Assembly: GCA_964496695.1 (NCBI GenBank)
Contig: CAZCBE010000013.1
Coordinates: 1 to 64,000, forward strand
Direction: 5' to 3'
Source of the DNA: SXTU01 sp964496695
GTDB lineage: Bacteria > Verrucomicrobiota > Verrucomicrobiia > Limisphaerales > SXTU01
Length of the DNA stretch: 64,000 bases
Shown here: one piece after another, positions 23,532-31,146 of the stretch
Layout of the letters: every line of letters starts with the position of its first letter
How positions within the stretch are numbered: position 1 is the first letter of the stretch
Translations under genes and position numbers: made by a program
Notes under the pieces: model-generated
What the model was told of the DNA's origin: nothing
Seen by the model: the letters and a program-made list of their open reading frames with translations, nothing else
Database searches by the model: none

Positions 23532-25448
23532 TCAAGGTTTCCAATCAGACATAATCTGCTCGAACGCGGCCCAACTTCCAAACAAAGTCGCGTAAATGGG
23601 GCTGTTCACTCGGTAGTTCCTGTCGATTTCAATCTTGGTTGGTTTGCGGCCAAGCCTTCTGGCGAGGCGTTCATATTGGTAGAGCAAGATTCTCCTGATG
23701 TTGTGGCGCGTCGCGTAGGCCGGATCGAGCGTCTGACTAGCGAATACTTCGATAACCCGGTCGTCGAAGGTGACCTCGCATCCTAGCGGCAGATTCAGAA
23801 TCTCTTTTCTGGTTCTCGTGCCACTAGGACCTGCCTGTTCATCCTCTTCAAAGGGAAGAAGTCCCTGATAGTCGAGAATCCTGTGCGCGTTTTTGAAGTT
23901 GCCGATGAAGTCGATGACGGTGCAGTGCGACTTCCCGACATATTTACGCAGTCCACGCCCAAGTTGCTGATAAAAGATTCGCTTCGATTCCGTCGGTCTC
24001 AAAAACAGCAAGCATTCGATGAACGGCAAATCTGCTCCCTCATTCAACACGTCCACAACGCAAAGAATGGGAACAGTCCCATTTTTGAAACTAACCAGCA
24101 TTTGTTGGCGGCTCTGTCTGTCCGTTTCAGACGTGTAAACTGCCGCAGCGATACCTTCCGAATTGAGGCTAGCAGCAACGCGCTCTGCGTGCTTGATGGA
24201 ACAGCAAAAGGCAACCGTCGGCTTTCCTTCGGCTTTCTCACGCCACTTCCGAATTATTCCGCTGTCTCGCTGCGGAACTATGAGCGCCCTTTCGAGATCG
24301 CGAATACTGTAAGCCAGCCCGTTGTGTTTGATTTGGGTGTAATCGATGTCATCAAAACAACCGTAATAGTGGTAAGGGCAGAGAACTCCGGTCTCGATTC
24401 CAAAGCGAAGCTCGTAGCTGACGATGACGTTGTCATTGCACAGCTGAAGAATATCCTGGCGGTCACCCCGAAACGGAGTCGCGGTAAGTCCCAAAAGAAA
24501 ACCCGGTTGAATGCACTCGATGAGTTTCCGATAGGATTTCGCAGCAGCATGATGGAACTCGTCGATTACAACGTAATCAAATTGACCGGCTGACAGTTTC
24601 GCCAAGTTTTCCGCGAGCAGTTTGATAGTCGCGATGTTGATACGATTCAATTGTCGGAATGAAGCCCCTCGCTCCAAGCGCACGACATTATCCGCACCAA
24701 ACTTGGCTTCAAATTCGGACTGAGCCACGTCCAAGATTTCGTGCGTGTGCGCAACGTAAAGAACTCGGGCCGGGTTTAGTGCCTTGGCGTCCTCGGCTGA
24801 GATTCGCGTTTTGCCGCTACCTGGTGGTAATACCACCAACCCAGTCTTTTGTTTCAATGCGTGGGCTGTTGCTAAACCCTCTAACGCTTCCTTCTGTAGC
24901 AAATTCAAAATCCGCTTTGGCGGCGAGTATCCGCATTTGCATCGTCCGGCAGAAACTCGACTCGCGTCGCGCGGGCACAGGAATCCGTGGGCGACGAAGA
25001 GCCGCGCCAAATCCACCACGTCAAAAATCGAATAGCGGCAGCCAATCTCTTCGCAGGTTGTGCAAAACTGCTCTTTCGCCGGGTCGAGGATAGTTCCCGG
25101 TGCGGCGAAGACTGCGAACTTCAAGCCATCGATTTTCTTGAGCCGGTAAATCTGATGTGAAACGTCGGATTGTCGAACAGTTGAGAATGATTTCCCTTTC
25201 AGAATAAAAGCCGCCAAGCCGTGCTGGCCTTTAACCGTGACCCTGTGTGTGAAGATGTCCGCTATTTCCATTGGCCCATGCGGTGTCTCGCCGAAGTCGG
25301 CGAGAATTGAACGAAGGAAAGGCTCTAACTCCTCCCGCTCATCGAGCTTCTTTACCACACGAATGAGTTCAGGCGTGACATCAGAGGCGGAGAAATCCTT
25401 TGCCTCTTTGAAGTTGTCGAATGCTTCAATTGGAATCAGTAAGCTCAT
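23532..25448 (-). CDS. Superfamily II DEAD/DEAH helicase, probably defence-related
   Basis: 638 residues. Helicase motifs are PPGSGKT (208-214), DEFHH (296-300), LTATPFR (321-327), VDVLNEGADLPF and QQLGRGLRK. Residues 1-175 precede the helicase and look like a nuclease-type module (FTHRV...GLAAFILKGKS, then cysteines C129, C132, C137, C158, C170, C172 that could bind zinc); a PD-(D/E)xK identity is only possible. The C-terminus (PTKIEIDRN... IYATLFGSWAAFEQIM) resembles the homing-endonuclease-associated HNH repeat. Base composition and codon use are visibly more AT-rich than the neighbours, which points to transfer. No methyltransferase or specificity subunit is adjacent, so a stand-alone restriction or DNA-repair role is inferred. 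Confidence 0.85.
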   Translation of the reverse strand: MSLLIPIEAFDNFKEAKDFSASDVTPELIRVVKKLDEREELEPFLRSILADFGETPHGPMEIADIFTHRVTVKGQHGLAAFILKGKSFSTVRQSDVSHQIYRLKKIDGLKFAVFAAPGTILDPAKEQFCTTCEEIGCRYSIFDVVDLARLFVAHGFLCPRDASRVSAGRCKCGYSPPKRILNLLQKEALEGLATAHALKQKTGLVVLPPGSGKTRISAEDAKALNPARVLYVAHTHEILDVAQSEFEAKFGADNVVRLERGASFRQLNRINIATIKLLAENLAKLSAGQFDYVVIDEFHHAAAKSYRKLIECIQPGFLLGLTATPFRGDRQDILQLCNDNVIVSYELRFGIETGVLCPYHYYGCFDDIDYTQIKHNGLAYSIRDLERALIVPQRDSGIIRKWREKAEGKPTVAFCCSIKHAERVAASLNSEGIAAAVYTSETDRQSRQQMLVSFKNGTVPILCVVDVLNEGADLPFIECLLFLRPTESKRIFYQQLGRGLRKYVGKSHCTVIDFIGNFKNAHRILDYQGLLPFEEDEQAGPSGTRTRKEILNLPLGCEVTFDDRVIEVFASQTLDPAYATRHNIRRILLYQYERLARRLGRKPTKIEIDRNYRVNSPIYATLFGSWAAFEQIMSDWKP

Positions 25449-25490
25449 TCTATTTTTTCGCTTTTAATCTGAGCCTTCTCATGTCGGCTG

Positions 25491-27065
25491 CTACGGGTTG
25501 AAAAGCTTTTCCACCTTCGCCTTCACTGCGGCATCCATTATAATCAGCGGCGGCCAAGGGCGTTTGAAACCCTCACCCGGGATCTTCTTCGTCGCGTCGA
25601 TGCCGAGTTTGCTGCCGCTGGCGATTTCGCTGGTGGCGTGGTCGAGCACGTCGGACGGGCCTTTGGTGAAGATGCTGTCGCGTTGCGGGTCGGTGTTGGC
25701 GCAGAGGCGGAAGAGGACTTCGCTGGTGTTGTGCACGTCCACGTCGTCGTCCACCACGATGATGTATTTGGTGAACATCATCTGGCCCATGCCCCAGAGG
25801 CCGTGCATGATTTTGTAGGCTTGCATCGGGTAGGTCTTGCGGATGCTCACGAAGACGAGGTTGTGGAAGACGCCTTCGGCCGGCAACGCGATATCCACGA
25901 TCTCGGGGAAGTTCATCTTGAAGATGGGCAGGAAGAGTTTCACGGACGCGCCGCCGATGTAGAAGTCCTCCATCGGCGGGATGCCGACGATGGTGGCGGG
26001 ATAGACGGCGTCTTTGCGGTGCGTGATGGCAGTGACGTGGAAGACAGGATACGGCTCGGGCAAGGTGTAATAGCCGGTGTGATCGCCGAACGGGCCTTCG
26101 TCGCGCAGCGGCTCCTTGGGGTCAATGTAGCCCTCGATGACGAAGTCGGAATTCGCCGGCACCTCCAGGTCGTTGGTCTCGCACTTCACCAGCTCCACGG
26201 ACTTCTTGCGCAGGTAGCCCGCGAGCAAGAACTCATCCAGTCCATCCGGCAGCGGCGCGGTGGCGGCGAAGGGATACATGGGATCGCCGCCGAGGAAGAT
26301 CGCGACGGGCATGCGCTCGCCGCGCTCGTAATAACGACGGCCATGGCGCGCGGCCACCTTCTGGAGCTGCCAGTGCATGCCCGTGGTGCGGTCGTCGTAG
26401 ATCTGCACGCGATACATGCCGAGGTTGCGATCGTCCGTGTCGGGATCGCGCGTGACGACGCAGGGCAGCGTGATGAAGCGACCGCCGTCGAGGGGCCAGC
26501 AGTTGAGGATGGGGAGGTTGAGAAGAGTTGAAGGGTTGAAGGGTTGAAGGGTTGAAGGGGGTTCGCTGCCGGCACCCCCTTTAACTTTTGAACCTTTAAA
26601 CTCTTCAACTGACGGCGCGGCCGGCCACGCTTCTGTGCGCGTCGGCGGGGAATCGAACTTATGGATGACTTCCTTGCACGGACCGTCCTTGACCAGCTTG
26701 GGCTTGGCGTGACGGAGGTCAATGGCGAGCGAGAGCAGCTTCATCGCCTCGCGCATCGAGGTGGGCGGCTTGGCCTTCATCAGCGCGCCGAGTTCGGCGG
26801 CGACCTCGTCCACGGAGCCCGCTCCCATGCTCATGGCCATGCGCTTGTGCGAGCCAAGGGTGTTGATGGCGACGGGGAAGGGAGAGACGACGCCATTGAC
26901 GGTGGGCTGCTCGATGAGCAGGGCCTTGCCGCCGCCGGGCTTCTTCATCTCGCGGTCGGCCAGCTCGGTGATTTCCAGTTCGGTGGCCAGGGGCTGGCGG
27001 ATGCGGGTCAGCTCCCCTGCCCTGTCGAGCGCCTGCACCCATTCCCGGAAGGAGTCAAATGCCAT
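25491..27065 (-). CDS. UbiD-family decarboxylase
   Basis: 524 residues. UbiD features include ITELADREMKKPGGGKALLIEQP at the N-terminus, the RVQIYDDRTTGMHW prenyl-FMN/metal-binding region, PFGDHTGYYTLPEPYPVFHVTAITHRKDAVYP and IDALPAEGVFHNL. UbiD enzymes use prenylated FMN from UbiX to decarboxylate aromatic or acrylic acids, in ubiquinone or menaquinone synthesis among other pathways; no quinone genes are nearby. Residues of about 145-180 (FKGSKVKGG... FNPSTLL) are a low-complexity insertion encoded by a GTTGAAGGG repeat. The frame is preserved across it. Located directly downstream of pyrE with a short repeat between. Confidence 0.9.
   Translation of the reverse strand: MAFDSFREWVQALDRAGELTRIRQPLATELEITELADREMKKPGGGKALLIEQPTVNGVVSPFPVAINTLGSHKRMAMSMGAGSVDEVAAELGALMKAKPPTSMREAMKLLSLAIDLRHAKPKLVKDGPCKEVIHKFDSPPTRTEAWPAAPSVEEFKGSKVKGGAGSEPPSTLQPFNPSTLLNLPILNCWPLDGGRFITLPCVVTRDPDTDDRNLGMYRVQIYDDRTTGMHWQLQKVAARHGRRYYERGERMPVAIFLGGDPMYPFAATAPLPDGLDEFLLAGYLRKKSVELVKCETNDLEVPANSDFVIEGYIDPKEPLRDEGPFGDHTGYYTLPEPYPVFHVTAITHRKDAVYPATIVGIPPMEDFYIGGASVKLFLPIFKMNFPEIVDIALPAEGVFHNLVFVSIRKTYPMQAYKIMHGLWGMGQMMFTKYIIVVDDDVDVHNTSEVLFRLCANTDPQRDSIFTKGPSDVLDHATSEIASGSKLGIDATKKIPGEGFKRPWPPLIIMDAAVKAKVEKLFNP
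26526..26610. repeat. GTTGAAGGG inverted repeat inside the UbiD gene
   Basis: Three to four head-to-tail AAGGGTTG units are followed about 35 bp later by a degenerate complementary arm (AACTTTTGAACC, CTCTTCAACT). The same unit type occurs at 15693-15766. It is translated in phase as part of the UbiD-like protein. Confidence 0.8.
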
Positions 27066-27110
27066 GCCGCGAGGCTAGCAGGCGGTGGCCGGGATGCAAT
27101 TCAGTCGGGA

Positions 27111-27173
27111 CGTGGGACGTGGTGCGTGAATAACAAGACCAGCGCGGACGGGTTCACGCACCACGCACCACGC
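27111..27173. repeat. Inverted repeat between pyrE and the UbiD gene
   Basis: Arms of about 20 bp at 27111-27130 (CGTGGGACGTGGTGCGTGAA) and 27152-27173 are complementary, with a 21-bp loop. It could terminate pyrE transcription or be another dispersed element. Confidence 0.75.
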
Positions 27174-27184
27174 GCCACGCTGCT

Positions 27185-27751
27185 CTACTTGCTGCCCGGC
27201 TTGGTGGCCGGGGTGGCGGCGAGGTCGGGCGGGAGCTGGTCGGCGGGGAAGGCTTCCACCACGAGCTTGATGAGGCTGACGGTGGGCACGCCGAGGTCCA
27301 CGCCACCACCGGAGCGGTCCACGACCATGCCGACTCCGGCCACGACGCCGTCGTGCATGCGGACGATGTCCATGGTCTCCTGGACGCGGCCGCCCTTGGT
27401 GACGACATCCTCGACCACGAGCAGTTTCTCACCGGGAGTAATCTTGAACCCGCGCCGCAGCACGAGCCGCCCCTCCTCCTTCTCGACGAAGATGAAGCGC
27501 AGGCCGAGCTGACGGGCGACTTCCTGGCCGATGACCAGGCCGCCCATCGCCGGGGAAATGACGGTCGTGGCACCCAACGGGCGGAGGCGGTCCGCCAGCG
27601 CCGCGCCGAACTGCTCGACAATCGGCATCTGCTGGAGCGCGAGCGCGCATTGGAAGAACTGGCGGCTGTGCAGGCCGCTGCGGAGGATGAAGTGGCCTTC
27701 CAGGAGCGCGCCGGTCTGGCGGAACAGGCGCAGGGCATCGTCATTCGTCAT
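27185..27751 (-). CDS. pyrE: Orotate phosphoribosyltransferase
   Basis: 188 residues. FILRSGLHSRQFFQCA at the N-terminus, the VISPAMGGLVIGQEVARQL loop, FVEKEEGRLVLRRGF and the PRPP-binding motif LVVEDVVTKGG (about 111-121) identify type I phosphoribosyltransferases of the PyrE kind. It transfers the ribose-phosphate of PRPP to orotate, giving OMP for pyrimidine synthesis. The C-terminal tail (PPDLAATPATKPGSK) is a short unstructured extension. It is upstream of the UbiD gene on the same strand; no other pyr gene is in view. Confidence 0.92.
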   Translation of the reverse strand: MTNDDALRLFRQTGALLEGHFILRSGLHSRQFFQCALALQQMPIVEQFGAALADRLRPLGATTVISPAMGGLVIGQEVARQLGLRFIFVEKEEGRLVLRRGFKITPGEKLLVVEDVVTKGGRVQETMDIVRMHDGVVAGVGMVVDRSGGGVDLGVPTVSLIKLVVEAFPADQLPPDLAATPATKPGSK

Positions 27752-27812
27752 GCGCGCACTTTAGCGAGGCCCCACGGCTTCGGCCAGAAGTATGGCGGGG
27801 AAACGCACTTCG

Positions 27813-28817
27813 CTAACGCACGACCTTATACAGCGGACTACCAGCCAGCTTGGTAGGCACACTCAGGAGGAAGCGGCCACAGGTGACGTAGAGCGTCCGC
27901 CCGTCCGGGCCGCCGAAGGCGCAGTTCGTGATGGTGTCCTCCGGCGTCTCCACAAAGGCGACGAGCTTGCCCTGCGGGGTGAGGACATGGATGCCCGGGC
28001 GGGTGTCGAGCGTCTCGCTGGTGCCGCGCGGCTTGTGCAGTCCGGCGGCGATGTAGAGGTTGCCCGCCGTGTCCAAACGCATGCCGTCGCCGCCGCGACC
28101 GGGGTAGAACGTGTAGAGGATGCGATGGTTGGCGAGCGTGCCGTCGGGCTTGAGGTCGTAGGCGCGGATCACCCGCGCACGGTTCAAGCGGCCGTCCGAT
28201 TCAATGAGGTAGAACGAGTGGCTGTCGGGCGAAACGGCCAGGCCATTGGGCATGTCAATGTCCGGCGCGGCGAGGATGCGCGCGGTCTTGCCGTTGGGAT
28301 CAATGCGATAGACCGAGTTGACGTTGCCCGTGGCGGCGTTGGTGTTGGCGAGACGCGCGGTGAAGTAGATGCGCCCGCTGCCATCCACGCACAGGTCGTT
28401 CGGCCCGCCGAGGGGGAAGCCGTTGAACTTGTCGCACAGCACGGTCTGCTCGCCGGTCTTCAGATCGGTGCGGGTGACGCGGCCATTCGTGCCGTCGCCC
28501 GCCTCGCACATCAGCAGCCGGCCCTGCTGGTCGAAGGCCTGGCCGTTGGCTCCGTTGCTGGGCTTGCGAAAGGTGGACAACTGTTTGGTCTTCGGCTCCC
28601 ATTTGAGAATCTCGCCGGTGTTCGTGAAGTAAACGTTGCCGTCCGCATCCACCGCCGGGCCTTCGGTGAAGTTCTTCGTGCCGGGCAGCGTGGTTTCGGT
28701 CTGGAGCGCGCCGAGATACTTGGCGGTTTCCAGGCCGGAGTAGCGGTCGGCGGCGGTGAGGGAAGCGGTGAGCAGCGAAATGACGACGAGCGTGGCGAGC
28801 GGGAAGCGTTGGCGCAT
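27813..28817 (-). CDS. Secreted SMP-30/gluconolactonase-like protein
   Basis: 334 residues with a Sec signal peptide (MRQRFPLATLVVISLLTASLTAAD). The six-bladed propeller of the SMP-30 family is indicated by FTEGPAVDADGNVYFTNT, CDKFNGFPLGGPNDLCVDGSGRIYFT, DIDMPNGLAVSPDSHSFYL and GDGMRLDTAGNLYIAAG; the Glu, Asn and Asp of these blocks bind divalent metal. Family members hydrolyse lactones such as gluconolactone. The start at 28817 is an ATG at the signal peptide. Located divergently from the exosortase gene. Confidence 0.9.
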   Translation of the reverse strand: MRQRFPLATLVVISLLTASLTAADRYSGLETAKYLGALQTETTLPGTKNFTEGPAVDADGNVYFTNTGEILKWEPKTKQLSTFRKPSNGANGQAFDQQGRLLMCEAGDGTNGRVTRTDLKTGEQTVLCDKFNGFPLGGPNDLCVDGSGRIYFTARLANTNAATGNVNSVYRIDPNGKTARILAAPDIDMPNGLAVSPDSHSFYLIESDGRLNRARVIRAYDLKPDGTLANHRILYTFYPGRGGDGMRLDTAGNLYIAAGLHKPRGTSETLDTRPGIHVLTPQGKLVAFVETPEDTITNCAFGGPDGRTLYVTCGRFLLSVPTKLAGSPLYKVVR

Positions 28818-29120
28818 GACCTGTCTTGACGCACGCACGGGCTACGGACTTCGCTGGAGTTGATGCCCCACGCGTTCTGAACCACGGCGGGCCATGGCAT
28901 GGTCAGCGGCCTGACGGCACCATTGAAGCTGCCTCGGCTACCGCCGCCATCGCTTGCCCTCGACGGCGACAAGTCGCCTGCGGAAAGCGGTGACAAGTCA
29001 CCGCACTCCAAAACGCCCTGGGCCTCCGCCTCACAAAGGCTTGGGTCCCGCATTCGGTGCTTATCCCTCGGAACTCAGTCGGACTTGGGCTTTTCGCCGT
29101 CCTCGGTTAAGGTCAGGCCG

Positions 29121-30896
29121 ATGGCCGACGAACCCAAACCCGCGCCCACGCTGGCGGAGGAATTCCTCGTGGAGTTCCGCGCCTTCTGGGCCTGGCTGCC
29201 GGAGAAGCCGCTGTTCTTCACGCTGCTCGGCGCGTGGGCGGCGCTCTTTCATTTCCTCGGCCACTGCTCGTTCAACTTCACGCAGCAGCCCTCGCTCTTC
29301 GCGTGGATGTGGGGGGCATGGAGCGCACCGGCCCTGGAGGCGGAGCACGGCAAGCTCGTGCCCGTGGTGGTGCTGGTGCTGCTCTGGCTGCGGCACAAGG
29401 AACTGATGGCCACCCCGACCCGGCGCTGGCTGCCCGCGCTGGCCGGGCTGGCTGCAGCGCTCGTCATCCATGTCATCGGGTTCACCGTGCAGCAGCCGCG
29501 CGTCTCCATGGTGGCGCTCGCGGGCGGAGTCTGGTGCCTGGTGGGGCTGGTGTGGGGACCGGGCTGGCTGCGGAAGACGTTTTTCCCATTTCTGCTGCTG
29601 GGCTTTTGCGTGCCCCTTGAGGCACTGGGCGAGGGCGTGTTGTTCCAACTGCGCCTGCTGGTGACCAAAATCTCCGTTGGCATCGGCCACTCCCTGCTGG
29701 GCATGGACGTGGTGCGCGATGGCACGCGCATCTTCAACTCGACCGGAACGTTCAACTACGACGTGGCCCCGGCGTGCAGCGGCATCCGCAGCCTCGCATC
29801 CCTGCTGGCCGTGACGACGATCTATGGCTACGTGACGTTCCGCACGCCGTGGAAGCGCGCCGCGATGATTGCGCTGGCCGCGCCGCTGGCGGTGGCGGGC
29901 AACGTGGCGCGCATCACCACGGTGATCATCCTGGCGGAGGCGTTCGGGCACAAAGCCGGCGCAGCGGCGGAGACGAATCTGGGGTATGTGACCTTCGGCG
30001 TGGCCATCGGGCTGATGTTCCTCGCGGGGTGGCTGCTGCGGGAGAAGACCGCTCCGGCAGGGCGAGACTCTGTCGAGCCCCATTCCGAGCGCCGCGAGGC
30101 GAGCGGAGCGAGCATCTCTGCTTCGGAGGCCGGCCAAGATGCTCGCTTCGCTCGCGCCGACTCCGTCGGCAAATGGGGTTCGACGGAGTCTCACCCTACC
30201 GGGGCGTTGATCGGTGCTCCGCTGATCGCTGCGTTGCTGCTCATGGCGGCTGCGGGCGGTGTGATTTACAAGCTCCAGGCCCGTCAGACACTGGGCCGGG
30301 CCGGCGTGATCGCGGAGCCGCAGGAAGGCTCGCAACGCTGGCGGATTCCCTTGCCTGAGCAGGTGGCTGGCATGACCTCAAAGGAGGTGCCACCAGTCGA
30401 AGAGGAGCTGACCGGCCTGCCCCCGGACACTTCCTTTGGCAAGCGACTCTACACGGCGGCGGACGGCTCGCCGCTCCTGCTGCAGGTCGTGCTCATGGGC
30501 CGTGACCGCACGAGCATCCATCAGCCACAATACTGTCTCACCGGCCAGGGCTGGCTCATCGAGCAGACCGAAGAGGTGCGCCTGCCGGTGGCCAAGCCGC
30601 AGCCCCGCGAGTTGCCCGCGCTCAAGCTCACCGCGAGCAAGGTCATCACGCTTAACAACGGCCAGCGGGTGCCGGTGCGCGCGATCTACGTGTATTGGTT
30701 CGTGGCCGACGGCGCGATCACCGCGCACCGCTCCGAGCGGCTCACCGCAATGGCGAAGGAACTGTTGCGCACCGGCACGCTGCAACGCTGGGCCTACGTG
30801 GCGTGCTTTGCGCAGTGCCTGCCCGGGGATGAGGACAAAACTTTCGCGCGCGTGAAGGAGTTTGTGGCCGAGGCGGTGCCGGAGTTTCAGCCGTGA
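29121..30896 (+). CDS. Exosortase fused to an EpsI-type domain
   Basis: 591 residues. Residues of about 25-310 form an eight-helix exosortase, with catalytic Cys219 in APACSGIRS, Arg264 in NVARITT and His277 in EAFGHKAG. Exosortases are thought to cleave PEP-CTERM-type sorting signals during export with polysaccharide. Residues of about 365-591 start with a further membrane helix and match EpsI (GRDRTSIHQPQYCLTGQGW and IYVYWFVADG). EpsI is often a separate gene. The linker (about 311-361) is encoded by a repeat. The start at 29121 is the first ATG at the conserved N-terminus; the open frame upstream is low-complexity. No PEP-CTERM substrate or EPS cluster is seen nearby. Confidence 0.9.
   Translation: MADEPKPAPTLAEEFLVEFRAFWAWLPEKPLFFTLLGAWAALFHFLGHCSFNFTQQPSLFAWMWGAWSAPALEAEHGKLVPVVVLVLLWLRHKELMATPTRRWLPALAGLAAALVIHVIGFTVQQPRVSMVALAGGVWCLVGLVWGPGWLRKTFFPFLLLGFCVPLEALGEGVLFQLRLLVTKISVGIGHSLLGMDVVRDGTRIFNSTGTFNYDVAPACSGIRSLASLLAVTTIYGYVTFRTPWKRAAMIALAAPLAVAGNVARITTVIILAEAFGHKAGAAAETNLGYVTFGVAIGLMFLAGWLLREKTAPAGRDSVEPHSERREASGASISASEAGQDARFARADSVGKWGSTESHPTGALIGAPLIAALLLMAAAGGVIYKLQARQTLGRAGVIAEPQEGSQRWRIPLPEQVAGMTSKEVPPVEEELTGLPPDTSFGKRLYTAADGSPLLLQVVLMGRDRTSIHQPQYCLTGQGWLIEQTEEVRLPVAKPQPRELPALKLTASKVITLNNGQRVPVRAIYVYWFVADGAITAHRSERLTAMAKELLRTGTLQRWAYVACFAQCLPGDEDKTFARVKEFVAEAVPEFQP
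30054..30202. repeat. Inverted repeat in the exosortase-EpsI linker
   Basis: Arms at 30054-30084 and 30171-30202 are complementary with a few mismatches (GGGCGAGACTCTGTCGAGCC against GGTTCGACGGAGTCTCACCC). The inner part has a GATGCTCGCTTCGCTCG / CGAGCGGAGCGAGCATC hairpin. It is a whole number of codons and is translated as the linker. Confidence 0.85.
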
Positions 30897-30915
30897 ACCA
30901 GAAGACGTCGCAGGC

Positions 30916-31072
30916 GGAGCGCCGGCTTCCCAGCCGGCTTAAGTAGTGGTGAACCCGACGTGCATCACCGTCTAAAGTTTGCGGCAGACCATTCAGTGCC
31001 CATTGCTTGCACCAGGCAGAGTGCAGCCTTTCCTTGTCCCAATGCGATAAGCCGGCTGGAAGCCGGCGCTCC
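30916..31072. repeat. Double-hairpin repeat of the GGAGCGC type
   Basis: Arms at 30916-30941 and 31048-31072, each with a GCCGGCTTCCCAGCCGGC-like hairpin, separated by about 105 bp. It occupies most of the 250-bp gap between the exosortase gene and the large secreted protein. Confidence 0.85.
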
Positions 31073-31146
31073 CACTGCTTCGCCCCGGCTGAGGGCGCAG
31101 ACACCGGTTGAACAAGCCCGGCCCGGTCGCGTCTGGTGAAGGAACC

